Assembly: GCA_964501335.1 (NCBI GenBank)
Contig: CAZCTC010000024.1
Location: 33,841 to 97,840, forward strand
Length of the DNA: 64,000 nucleotides
Reading direction: 5' to 3'
Source: CAZCTC01 sp964501335
GTDB taxonomy: Bacteria > Chloroflexota > Anaerolineae > B4-G1 > SLSP01
The notes beneath the pieces were generated by a model. The model did not search any database. It saw only the letters and a list, made by a program, of their open reading frames with translations, and was not told the DNA's origin. Positions 53,401-60,889 of this stretch are shown here, in pieces. Position 1 is the first letter of the stretch; the number at the start of each line of letters is the position of its first letter. Both the position numbers and the translations under genes were made by a program.

Positions 53401-54119
53401 AACGCCTGCTGGAACGGCTGCGCCAGGACCTCATCCATACCATGGTCCACGATTTACGCACCCCCTTGACCGGCATCTTCGGCTCTCTGCGGCTGTTGAA
53501 AATGAACGCCCATAAGAGCCTCACCGAATCCCAACAACAATTGCTCGCCATCGCCGACAACAGCACCCAACGCATGCTCAATCTGGTCAATGCGATCCTG
53601 GACATCTACCGCCTGGAAAACGGTCAGATGCCGATCCATTGGGAATCCTTGCCGTTGAAAGAACTGACCGCCGGCGTGATCGAAGCGCAGTCCGCCCTGG
53701 CCGCCGAACATCAGGTAACCCTGGAATGCACGGTACCGGCCGACCTCCCCCCGGCCTATGGCGACTGCAACCTGCTCCGCCGGGTTATCGAAAATCTGGT
53801 CGGCAATGCCGTGAAATTCACGCCGGCCGGCGGGCGGATCAAAATTTCCGCCCGCCTGGACGAAAGCGAAGAAGAGCCTCAACTGCGGGTCTCCATCAGC
53901 GACACGGGAGCGGGAATCCCCCCTGAGATCCGCGAACGGCTTTTCCAAAAATTCACCACCGGCCAGCAGGCCCAACGCGGCAGCGGCCTCGGCCTGGCCT
54001 TCTGCAAAATGACGCTGGAAGCCCATCGGCAACGCATCTGGGTAGAACATACCGGCCCTGAAGGCACCACCTTCACCTTCAGCCTGCCCCTGGCCCCGGA
54101 TACCTCGCCCTGCCTATGA
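50415..54119 (+). CDS. Giant membrane histidine kinase: CHASE4-HAMP-GAFx3-PAS-HisKA-HATPase
   Basis: 1234 residues from TTG 50415 (GGGAGG 7 bases upstream); an ATG at 50340 with no site would add 25 residues. TM1 about 8-28, CHASE4 extracellular domain (YAELSNTLFDYAVWDETYNYMQ, quoted as FDYAVWDETYNYM), TM2 near 290-310, HAMP, then three GAF domains (starting LLSQKRLFEDLVAVAHATVE, ILYQVLRTVGDHLNPESVAH and VVYALAWMISQSMVIEEML), PAS (VIETSRDGIIFADGERG), HisKA with phospho-His in HTMVHDLRTPLTGIFG, and HATPase (NLVGNAVKFTPAGG, DTGAGIPPEI, GSGLGLAFCKM). All motifs are intact. No regulator is adjacent. CHASE4 domains usually sense small extracellular ligands. Confidence 0.94.
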   Translation: MFATLRAKLLLITAVTSLAMLILLQISVSRILLDRFNQLEEENVAQDIHRAQNELQDSYAELSNTLFDYAVWDETYNYMQTRDPSYIESNYTSLTFSENRINLLLILDNKNRPVFSRAYNLDANQEIPFPERWLSILISKEPYIHPLTPQTDDAWGLLMLPEGPMMIAIHDIVNSDKKGPGRGLFIIGRFLDSNEVATLANKSQVSMTIRRIDIAQDGLQDPRIKKAQELLSSDPQLPYIIEPLDENIIAGYTLLRDIDNNPALIMRVDIPRDLYHHGQTSVNYLTLAIIVVTIILGGAILFLQERVVLSRINQLRLGIHEVSELGAVGDFSARLHIQGHDELQRLSDTINTMLDTLENYQHQLLSQKRLFEDLVAVAHATVERPALDETLQNALTVARTLTDAERDSLFLLDENGAVVHSILAHEETQPTRRSTLIGKVMSTGLAGWVVRNRQPALVHDTDQDERWVAAPDTPPTRSALSVPIFTGERVSGILTLMHPQPGHFTLENMHLMQAAADQMALAIHNAQIYEEQRRLANRQSILYQVLRTVGDHLNPESVAHIAVETVANLTRWPIVTVLLIDDMTTHLNIHASAGAIALAPDMQIPITEGVVGRAFRDGTTQYIPDVRHEPLYIQINQVVEGSEVAVPLRRGKRILGVLNIENTRAHAFTPEDIHMAESMADAIALALDNARTHSGIRQYAANLNVVYALAWMISQSMVIEEMLPRALQTLISSLGFEAGIIGLSNPVTGRIEIVSKAGPPELLAQQFPADENTDILCDYVHRRRTTFVIGDIKKQIGVLRSLEIEAPDVLQRIQTWNMRAYVGTPLIHQQQSLGAFCLFTRQPHTFSAEDLALQMSIGQQIAAAVTNARLFHDVAEERRRLQAVIETSRDGIIFADGERGILVINAAAVTQLQFPGTPESWIGHSVSEFLMQLRHVAPGAARLALKQLRNLLQDPTQSVEGEFENAGHALQWVNLPVQTDSNTSGRLLVLHDVTEERLLERLRQDLIHTMVHDLRTPLTGIFGSLRLLKMNAHKSLTESQQQLLAIADNSTQRMLNLVNAILDIYRLENGQMPIHWESLPLKELTAGVIEAQSALAAEHQVTLECTVPADLPPAYGDCNLLRRVIENLVGNAVKFTPAGGRIKISARLDESEEEPQLRVSISDTGAGIPPEIRERLFQKFTTGQQAQRGSGLGLAFCKMTLEAHRQRIWVEHTGPEGTTFTFSLPLAPDTSPCL

Positions 54120-54194
54120 ATAAAATTTAATTCTCTCTTCCCATCCCGCGCGTCGCTTTTTAACCGGAAAATCCCTATCGCGAGATGCCAAAAT

Positions 54195-54508
54195 TATCGA
54201 CCTGTGCGGTTAGCCTGAAAGACAAAGAAAAGAAAAGCCCATTTTGTCGGCGGCTTTCTGAAGCCACCGACAAAATAAACAAAAAAACTCTCTCCCCCGG
54301 TCCAGCGCGGCGCTTTATGCCGGACAAAAGCCATTTGCAGGACGCCAACACAAACCGCCGGGGTAGAAAAAATTCTTATCTGGACGGGCCACTCGAAAAA
54401 GCGAGAGAAAAAAAGCCGTGTTTTCGCACCCATTCTTATGGGTGCGAAAACACAAACAAAAAAACTCTCTCCCCCGGTCCAGCGCGGCGCTTTATGCCGG
54501 ACAAAAGC
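54195..54508 (+). repeat. Tandem variable-stem hairpin elements, 177-bp unit, cut by the assembly gap
   Basis: Hairpin one: 54241-54256 with 54261-54276 (ATTTTGTCGGCGGCTT, loop TCTG). Hairpin two: 54418-54433 with 54438-54453 (GTGTTTTCGCACCCAT, loop TCTT). The 55-bp block 54277-54331 repeats exactly at 54454-54508. After the gap, 54609-54640 is identical to 54332-54363. Confidence 0.85.
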
Positions 54509-54608
54509 NNNNNNNNNNNNNNNNNNNNNNNNNNNNNNNNNNNNNNNNNNNNNNNNNNNNNNNNNNNNNNNNNNNNNNNNNNNNNNNNNNNNNNNNNNNN
54601 NNNNNNNN
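54509..54608. other. Assembly gap (100 N)
   Basis: A run of N of conventional length between two parts of one repeat copy. The sequence on both sides joins without loss to give the intact word GACAAAAGCCATTTGCAG, as at 54323-54340. Confidence 0.98.
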
Positions 54609-54710
54609 CATTTGCAGGACGCCAACACAAACCGCCGGGGCAAATGATAATTTTATTTATTCTTAACCACAATTAAAATTAATTATTAAAACCGAAAGGA
54701 GTAAAAAACC

Positions 54711-55070
54711 ATGATCGCCAATATCGTTTACGGACTCTTGGCCCTGTACGCCCTGCTTCAAGGCTATGCCTTGATCCAGGGACTCGTCCTCACCTGGGAC
54801 CCCTACGTCATCTGGCTGTTCGTCACCACCTTCATCACACTCGGCTTCTACATCCTGAACGGCTTCATCAAACAGTTCCACATCCCCTTTCAGGTTCCCA
54901 ACTGGCTCTTCAATGCCCTGGTCCTGGCCGGGGGCGCCGGCGGCGCCTGGATCGGCCGTACCATCTACAAACAACCGTTCAAACCCTTTGAAAAAGATAC
55001 CACCTCAGCCGTCCTGGCCTGGGGGAGCATTCTGCACATCCTGCTCATCTTCAACCTGACCCTCAAATAA
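54711..55070 (+). CDS. Small three-helix membrane protein
   Basis: 119 residues; AAAGGAG about 9 bases upstream of ATG 54711. Hydrophobic segments YGLLALYALLQGYALIQGLVL, VIWLFVTTFITLGFYILNG, WLFNALVLAGGAGGAWIG and a final LAWGSILHILLIFNLTLK. No charged catalytic residues or known motif are recognised. The 55071-55393 region after it holds only an element copy and promoter-like AT-rich sequence. Confidence 0.8.
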   Translation: MIANIVYGLLALYALLQGYALIQGLVLTWDPYVIWLFVTTFITLGFYILNGFIKQFHIPFQVPNWLFNALVLAGGAGGAWIGRTIYKQPFKPFEKDTTSAVLAWGSILHILLIFNLTLK

Positions 55071-55071
55071 C

Positions 55072-55200
55072 CTTCCAAAAGCCCATTTTTTCGGCGGCTT
55101 CAGAAAGCCGCCGAAAAAATGATTAAAAATAACCTCTCTCCCTGCTTCGCACCGCGCGGCGTCTCAAGCCGAACAAAAACTTTGGGCAGGATGGAAGAAC
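55072..55200 (+). repeat. Variable-stem hairpin element, plus orientation
   Basis: Stem 55084-55100 with 55105-55121 (CATTTTTTCGGCGGCTT, loop CAGA) two bases past a stop codon region, followed by CTCTCTCCCTGCTTCGCACC and GCGCGGCGTCTC. The 3' end is degenerate. Confidence 0.85.
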
Positions 55201-55393
55201 GCCGGGGCCGCAAGGTAAAAAATATCTATACCTTCACAATATATCCGAATCCATGCCCCCGCCTCAAACTGAATACATAGACGCCTCTCGCCCTTTTATG
55301 TTATGGTACCTCATGACGGCTGCGGGAAAGCAACACCCTTCCGGCAGCCGGGAAAAAATTCAATGCTCAACCTAAAAATGAGGAGGCACCAAT

Positions 55394-55918
55394 ATGTTTG
55401 GGAAGAGGATCGCCCTTTGGGGCGTGCTGGTGTTAAGCTTAGTGCTTGCCGTGGCGGCCTGTACTCCGAATGAGATCCCCGGCGGGACGGCCACTCCCAC
55501 CAGCATTATTACACGTATTCCCACTTCGACCGCCGCGCCCACTCGCATCACCGCCATTCCGAGCCGCACAGCGGTACCTACGATTCGAGGGACTCGCACC
55601 GCGGTACCTACCATCCGGACGACCCGCACTGCTGTGCCCACACCCATCGGTACCCGCACTTACATGCCCACGCCGGTCGGTACCCGCACCGCAGTGCCCA
55701 CGATGAGCCCGACTTATGGACCGACAATCACCGGAACGCGCACCGCCGTGCCGACAATCAAGGCCACCGGCACCGCCAAACCTACCATGTGGGCCACCGG
55801 TACCGCCAAACCTACCATGTGGGCCACCGGTACTGCCAAACCTACCATGAGGGCCACCGGCACCGCCATGCCGACGCGTTCCCCGGCACCCATCTGCACC
55901 TGCGTCCCGTATCCATAA
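55394..55918 (+). CDS. Thr/Pro-rich repeat lipoprotein
   Basis: 174 residues; GAGGAGG 9 bases upstream of ATG 55394. Signal peptide with lipobox AVAAC (Cys about 23). The mature part is a low-complexity array of TRTAVPTI-type decapeptides, turning into ATGTAKPTMW repeats near the C-terminus, which correspond to a 30-bp DNA tandem repeat (55763-55852). It ends ICTCVPYP with two Cys. It is likely an extended, possibly glycosylated surface stalk. No enzymatic domain is present. Confidence 0.85.
   Translation: MFGKRIALWGVLVLSLVLAVAACTPNEIPGGTATPTSIITRIPTSTAAPTRITAIPSRTAVPTIRGTRTAVPTIRTTRTAVPTPIGTRTYMPTPVGTRTAVPTMSPTYGPTITGTRTAVPTIKATGTAKPTMWATGTAKPTMWATGTAKPTMRATGTAMPTRSPAPICTCVPYP
55763..55852 (+). 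repeat. 30-bp coding tandem repeat
   Basis: Three near-identical 30-bp units starting at 55763, 55793 and 55823 (GCCACCGG.AC.GCCAAACC), with part of a fourth. Variation is mostly at third codon positions. Confidence 0.9.
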
Positions 55919-55942
55919 ACTAATTTTCTCCTAAAAACAAAC

Positions 55943-55970
55943 CAAGGCGCCTCATTTACGAGGCGCCTTG
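55943..55970 (+). terminator. Hairpin terminator-like structure after the Thr-rich lipoprotein
   Basis: A perfect 11-bp stem CAAGGCGCCTC with GAGGCGCCTTG, loop ATTTAC, 25 bases past the stop. It has only a weak T-run. Confidence 0.65.
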
Positions 55971-56019
55971 AATTTATCCCCATCCCACGCGGCGCTACTT
56001 ACCCCGAAAAAGCCCCGGC

Positions 56020-56130
56020 GGGACAAAACCCATCCCCTCAGGGAAAAGCTCATATTTTTGCGCGCCTTCTCAGGCGCGCTAAAATATAAACCAAAAAACT
56101 CTCTCCGCCCATCCCGGATAGGTCCCCAGG
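56020..56130 (+). repeat. Variable-stem hairpin element, plus orientation (short)
   Basis: Stem 56053-56067 with 56072-56086 (TATTTTTGCGCGCCT, loop TCTC, one mismatch), followed by AAAAAACTCTCTCCGCCCATCCC. Confidence 0.75.
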
Positions 56131-56189
56131 GAACCGTGGTCGCCAAATAAAATTGCCAAAAGGCGCCTTGAAGTTCCCCCTGCTTCGCG

Positions 56190-56330
56190 CCCCCTGCCCC
56201 CCTTTCCCCCGAGGGAAAGGGGGAAAGTTAAGCATTTTGTGGCCCGCCGCGGCCGGCCACAAAATGCAATTTATCCCCCCTTCTTCCCCCGCTTGCGGGG
56301 GGAGAAGGGGGGCAGGGGGGATATGAGGGG
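56190..56330. repeat. C-rich/G-rich inverted tracts with hairpin and G-quadruplex potential
   Basis: CCCCCTTTCCC tracts, a hairpin GCATTTTGTGGCC...GGCCACAAAATGC near 56232-56270, then G-runs at 56297-56302, 56307-56312, 56315-56320 and 56327-56330. It is similar in type to 4448-4555. The rest of the gap to 56462 shows a tail-like GATGCGGGACGTAAAAA at 56432-56448 and nothing else. Confidence 0.5.
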
Positions 56331-56462
56331 AAGAAAAAACATTTTGGGCACGCTTTTTTGCGAGAAAAATTCGTCCACGGTTAACTGTAGTCCTACCCCA
56401 TCCCGCGTGGCGCATCTTACAGAAAAAGTGCCGGATGCGGGACGTAAAAAACCGCTACATCC

Positions 56463-59400
56463 TTAATGGCCGTCCGCCGACCAGTGCGGCTCATCCGCAC
56501 TATGATCGTAAAACTTGATTACGCTGTAAGTCGCCCCCACCGCAATCAACTGCGAATTGAACCCGTTTCGCGGACTGCCCGTCACCGAGACTACATCCCC
56601 ATCCGCATTCTTGACCTTCAACGTCCCCGTCCAGCTGATACTCATATCAATCGCAATCCCCTTGATATGATGGGAAGTCAAAGAAGGCATATAGGCGATG
56701 CTGTACTTATTGCACATCTCCTGGGCCGCCCGCCGTGACGCCGCCAGATCGACATTGCCGCCGGCATCCCGATGCACCCACTCGATATTCACCGCTTCGC
56801 CGTCCCCATCGTAATCCGGCACGGTCGTCGGATCCATCCCCTGGGTGGCAATGCTGAAAGCATAGTGCATCAAATAAGCCCGCTGCGGAGGCCGCCGCGT
56901 CGCACTGATATCGACACTGGCGCCGGCCTCTTCCATGGCCGCCACAAACCGCCGCACATTGCTCTTGAAGGGATCTACCAGATTATCGATCGAAGCAACC
57001 GGCATAAAACGGGAATACCACTGCGCTCCGCTCAACTCGCGCTCGCTCTCCACCTGCGCTTGAGCCGGATATTGCACATATTGCCGGGCCAGATACCCCG
57101 TCTGCCCGTTGTAGATCACCTTCAACCAATCCCCGCTCTCGCCGATCACCTGCACCTCGGTCTTGCGCGGGATACGATCCAACACATTGTCGCCCGACTC
57201 CGGCGCACTTCGCAGATTCAAAGGATCGGATTTGGTGGCAATCCGCCCGATCCCCAACACCTTCGGGGTCTCCGGTTGAGTTTCCGGCTTCGTCTCAGGT
57301 TTTGTCTCCGGCTGAGTCTTCTCGCCCTCCTGCTTGCCGCCCTCGTCGGCCGCCTTCTCTTTAAAGGCCGCCAGCGCCTTGTAACGGCTGAAGAGGAAGT
57401 TGCCGTCGCTGTTGCGTGCCTGCCACTCTCCGCCGACCAACCGCTGCAAATCGCTGAAATCACCGTCCGGATTGGCACACCGATAGGTATCATCGTGAAC
57501 GCCCAGACTGGTCCCGCTCGCCGACGATTCCGCCGTGGTGAACTTGACCCCCTGATCGGTCTTCTGTACGCTGGTGATAATGATGATATGCGAGACATCG
57601 CCCGGCATCCACATCGTATCGCCCGCCTTCAACGCCGAAGGATGGGCCACCTGGGTGAACTTTGTGGGATTGTCGCGCCAGTTCAACGCATCCGCGCCCG
57701 TATTGCCCACATCAAAGCTCTTCGGAGCGGAAACGCCCGCCTCCCGAGCCATCTCCCCCGTCACATCGTTCAACGCCTGCGACACAAACCCTGAACAATC
57801 CACTCCAATGCCGTATTTCAACATCCAGCCCCGAATCTCGTCGGCCGTAAGGGTCTCCCCCGCCGCCTTGATCCGGCCCTCATCCACGGCCGCCTGCACG
57901 GTCTTACGCAGCCCTTCAGGATCGGCCTTGCCGTGTTGATCCAGCCAGTCGGCATTGTTGTTGATCACTTTATTATCGGCCGCCGAAGCCGAACGATTGG
58001 CCTCGGCATTAGTCTTACGGCTGCCGGCATTCATATGATAGGGCGTCCGCACCGAAACATAGACCGGCTGCCCCCCCTTCTCGCCGACCTTGATCTTGAT
58101 AAAGAAATTGGCCATAAAAGCCTTGATCCGGGCCCCGATCCTGGAATCCAGCCCGGAGATCTCCTGCTGCTCGGAGCCGCCGCTTTCAGGTGCGGTGCCC
58201 GATTCCTCTTTCTTCGGGGCCGGATAGGCCGCATAATTGCTGTGAATATAGGCCCCCTGCCCTTCGTAAACGATCCGCAGCCACTCGCCTTCGCGGCCGG
58301 TGACCTGCACCCGGGCCCCCTGCGTCAATTCACCCAGTTTCTTCTGATCGGTAGAGGGGCCCACCCGCACATTCAACACCGCCGTCGTAACCTCTGCCTC
58401 ACCGATCACCGTCTCCTGGGCAGTCGGCGCCTGCGGGTTGTCCTTGTTCTCTTCAGGCTTGGGCAGAGCCGGCGCATTGCCGCTGATGGCCTCGGAACCG
58501 CCGAATTCAGGGAAGGAGGCATAATAACGGGCCCGCGCCCAGACATCCGCCGAATAATCGTTGCCGGTCGTCCCCACATCCATCCGTTCCAGCGTCTTCA
58601 CATTGCCCACACCGGAATTGTAAGCCGCCACCGCCCCGCGCAACTGCTGCGCCCGGGTCCAGTTGGGAAAATTCTTCTGAACCTGTTCAAAATAGTCGGC
58701 CAGGATGCCCGCAGCCTGCCGGATATGATCCTCGCTGTAGGCCCCGCCGCTGATATCGTGATACCGCTTGTCCACCTGCATCAAACCGAAACCATTGCCG
58801 TGATCGCCGAAACCGTTCGCATCCAGAATATTGCCGCCGCGCGATTCCCGGCTGGCAATGGCCGCCAACAGCGCCGGCGGTAATCCCTTCTCCGAACCGA
58901 GCTTGATGAAAATTTTGGCATAGGCCGCCACTCTGGACTTATCGGTCTTGGCGAGTTTCTCCGAAGCGCCCACACCGCCTTCTTTGATCCCATCCTGGCC
59001 GGCCGTCGCCTTGGAAGCTCCGGTCGTCTCCAGATCGAAGAGCAGCGAATTCGCGCCCCCCGTCGCCGGGGTCTCGCCCCCATTGCCGGCCGGCTGATCG
59101 TCGGTCTTCGGTTCAGGTTTGGCCGTAGCCGAAACAAAATCGCCGTGGACATAAGCCGTCTGCCCCTGATAGAGGATCGTCAGCCAGGGAGTGCCGCGGG
59201 CCACGATCTGCACCTCGGCCCCATTAGAAAGCTGTCCCAGCTTCTCGGCATCGGCCGCAGGCCCTTTCCGCACATTCAACAGATCCGCCGACACATAACC
59301 GGTCCCGATCACCGTCGGGACCTTGGGTTTCTCCGGTTCAGGCGCTTTGTAACTGGTATAGCTGGCATAAACATAAGCGGCCCGGCCCTGATAGACGATC

Positions 59401-60440
59401 TTCAACCACTCGCCCTCCTGGCCGGCCACACTGAGGCTCTCGCCGTTCTTCAACTGCCCCAACACCCCGGCCTCCGTCGAAGGTTCCTGCCGGATATTCA
59501 ACACACTCGCAGTGACCTGCGCGGTGCCGATCGCCTTCGGAGCCTCTGGATCGGCGGCAAAAGTCGTATAGTCGCCGTGGACATAAGCCGCCTTGCCCTG
59601 ATAGTCGATCCTCAGCCAGGCCCCCTCTTTCCCGGTCACCGTCACCGTCTCGCCGTTCTTCAACTGCCCCAACACTTTGGCCCCGGTCGAAGCCTCCTGA
59701 CGCACATTCAACACCGCAGTCTTTACCTGGGCTTCCCCGATACGGTCATAACTGGCCTGACTGCGCGCCCCTTTGGCATCCAACCGGCCGAGAGTCCCGG
59801 TGCCGACCACGCCGTCGTCTCCCAGCCCTTCCTCCGACTGGAACTGCTTCACCGCCGATTCCATCTCACCCCCGAAGGAACCGTCGGCCCCGTACTTCGG
59901 CAAAGCATAGCCCAGCTCCATCAACGCTTCCTGTACCAGACGCACCGCCTCGCCCTTGCTGCCGCGCTGCAACTTCGACTTATTGGCCAGCACCGCCTCC
60001 AGCGTCGCATTCCCGGCAAAACGGTCGGATTGCAAAGCCGCCGCCGCCGGACTGCGATGGATCACTCCGGTCGCCTGCCGTTGTACCGAAGCCGCCTCCA
60101 GCGACATCACCTGACGGGCCATCTGATCGGCTTCCACTTCCGCCGGATCGCCGACCTGACTCACAGAGAGTTTGGCTTGCAGCGAGCCCCGGGCCACCGA
60201 AGCGATCTGCTGCGCATGGTGATTTCCCTGCAACCGGTTGATTTGCTGCATGGCACTCTTCCGGTTGATCGCAGGCAACCGTTGCAAAGTTGAGGCTTGA
60301 GATTGCACGGCCCCCCCTTCAAAAGCAAGGGGATCGTTCACGCCCTGCGGAGCTGCGTCCGGTGTTGCCGCTACCGCCTCATTGTGAACAGCGGGCTTCT
60401 TATCGACACGGGGTTCAGAAACTGGATGTTGTTTGTTCAT
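56463..60440 (-). CDS. 1325-residue multi-hydrolase with the eCIS-type leader but no eCIS-core
   Basis: Domains in order: leader 1-115 (QINRLQGNHHAQQI, KLSVSQVGDPAEVEADQMA), like the two other large proteins, but the eCIS-core with HELTH is absent and replaced by PG_binding_1 at 157-220. Then SH3 x3 (234-437); goose-lysozyme/GH23-like domain at about 495-645 (AIASRESRGG E532, GFGLMQVD, AYNSG); SH3 680-740; NlpC/P60-like 763-1020 (VDCSGF C882, VSHIIIIT H951), very close to that of the 27031 protein; SH3 1062-1124; C-terminal M15-like peptidase about 1140-1325 (HHIKGIAIDMS, DEPHW). No signal peptide. Start ATG 60438-60440; the leader region is about 130 bases. Confidence 0.9.
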   Translation of the reverse strand: MNKQHPVSEPRVDKKPAVHNEAVAATPDAAPQGVNDPLAFEGGAVQSQASTLQRLPAINRKSAMQQINRLQGNHHAQQIASVARGSLQAKLSVSQVGDPAEVEADQMARQVMSLEAASVQRQATGVIHRSPAAAALQSDRFAGNATLEAVLANKSKLQRGSKGEAVRLVQEALMELGYALPKYGADGSFGGEMESAVKQFQSEEGLGDDGVVGTGTLGRLDAKGARSQASYDRIGEAQVKTAVLNVRQEASTGAKVLGQLKNGETVTVTGKEGAWLRIDYQGKAAYVHGDYTTFAADPEAPKAIGTAQVTASVLNIRQEPSTEAGVLGQLKNGESLSVAGQEGEWLKIVYQGRAAYVYASYTSYKAPEPEKPKVPTVIGTGYVSADLLNVRKGPAADAEKLGQLSNGAEVQIVARGTPWLTILYQGQTAYVHGDFVSATAKPEPKTDDQPAGNGGETPATGGANSLLFDLETTGASKATAGQDGIKEGGVGASEKLAKTDKSRVAAYAKIFIKLGSEKGLPPALLAAIASRESRGGNILDANGFGDHGNGFGLMQVDKRYHDISGGAYSEDHIRQAAGILADYFEQVQKNFPNWTRAQQLRGAVAAYNSGVGNVKTLERMDVGTTGNDYSADVWARARYYASFPEFGGSEAISGNAPALPKPEENKDNPQAPTAQETVIGEAEVTTAVLNVRVGPSTDQKKLGELTQGARVQVTGREGEWLRIVYEGQGAYIHSNYAAYPAPKKEESGTAPESGGSEQQEISGLDSRIGARIKAFMANFFIKIKVGEKGGQPVYVSVRTPYHMNAGSRKTNAEANRSASAADNKVINNNADWLDQHGKADPEGLRKTVQAAVDEGRIKAAGETLTADEIRGWMLKYGIGVDCSGFVSQALNDVTGEMAREAGVSAPKSFDVGNTGADALNWRDNPTKFTQVAHPSALKAGDTMWMPGDVSHIIIITSVQKTDQGVKFTTAESSASGTSLGVHDDTYRCANPDGDFSDLQRLVGGEWQARNSDGNFLFSRYKALAAFKEKAADEGGKQEGEKTQPETKPETKPETQPETPKVLGIGRIATKSDPLNLRSAPESGDNVLDRIPRKTEVQVIGESGDWLKVIYNGQTGYLARQYVQYPAQAQVESERELSGAQWYSRFMPVASIDNLVDPFKSNVRRFVAAMEEAGASVDISATRRPPQRAYLMHYAFSIATQGMDPTTVPDYDGDGEAVNIEWVHRDAGGNVDLAASRRAAQEMCNKYSIAYMPSLTSHHIKGIAIDMSISWTGTLKVKNADGDVVSVTGSPRNGFNSQLIAVGATYSVIKFYDHSADEPHWSADGH

Positions 60441-60578
60441 AGAAGAATTACCTGTTTGCTTCGAATAAAGAGCTCAATGGATTGGAAATAACCGGGAGAA
60501 AGTCTGACCGGCCCTTACCAAAAAAAACAGTCACACTAAGGGGAAAAACGCTAGAGAAATCTAACTCTATTAGTCCAG

Positions 60579-60606
60579 ATTGTACCCCTGTTCCGCTTTA
60601 AGGCAA
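60579..60606 (-). promoter_or_regulatory. Promoter of the 1325-residue gene
   Basis: On the minus strand TTGCCT (60606-60601), a 16-bp spacer, TACAAT (60584-60579). It has the same -10 and TTGCNT -35 as the promoters at 26846 and 32927. Confidence 0.65.
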
Positions 60607-60616
60607 CCCCAAAATA

Positions 60617-60775
60617 AAAAAACAACCTGTGCGGTTAGGCTGAGAAAAAAGGCCCTATTGTTGCGCGCCATCGGAGGCGCGCAACAATATAAATAAAAGA
60701 CTCTCTCCCTGCTTCGCACCGCGCGTCGCCGCAAACCAAACAAAAAACCATTACGGGACGCTAAAAATAAAACTC
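60617..60775 (+). repeat. Variable-stem hairpin element, plus orientation
   Basis: One of the most complete copies: CCTGTGCGGTTAGGCTGAG; stem 60656-60669 with 60676-60689 (TATTGTTGCGCGCC, loop ATCGGA); then GACTCTCTCCCTGCTTCGCA, CCGCGCGTCGC and TTACGGGACGCTAAAAATA. Confidence 0.88.
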
Positions 60776-60776
60776 C

Positions 60777-60804
60777 TTGCCGAATTTCTAAAGCGTGGTA
60801 GAAT
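60777..60804 (+). promoter_or_regulatory. Promoter of the Hsp70-like gene
   Basis: TTGCCG (60777-60782), a 16-bp spacer, TAGAAT (60799-60804), about 85 bases before the ATG. Confidence 0.6.
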
Positions 60805-60889
60805 TGCCCTCCTGTCCTTTTAACAGGATTTAAACCTCTCCGCATCCAGCATCAGCCGTAATTCCGGCAAAAAAAGGAGTTCAAAAGCG

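Noticed and set aside
54195..54690. Short frames across the N gap
   Set aside because: They consist of repeat-element sequence and X residues; not genes.
2931..60775. CRISPR array or integron attC sites as an explanation for the hairpin elements
   Set aside because: Copies are spread singly or in pairs over 58 kb, without regular spacers, cas genes, an integrase or cassette ORFs.
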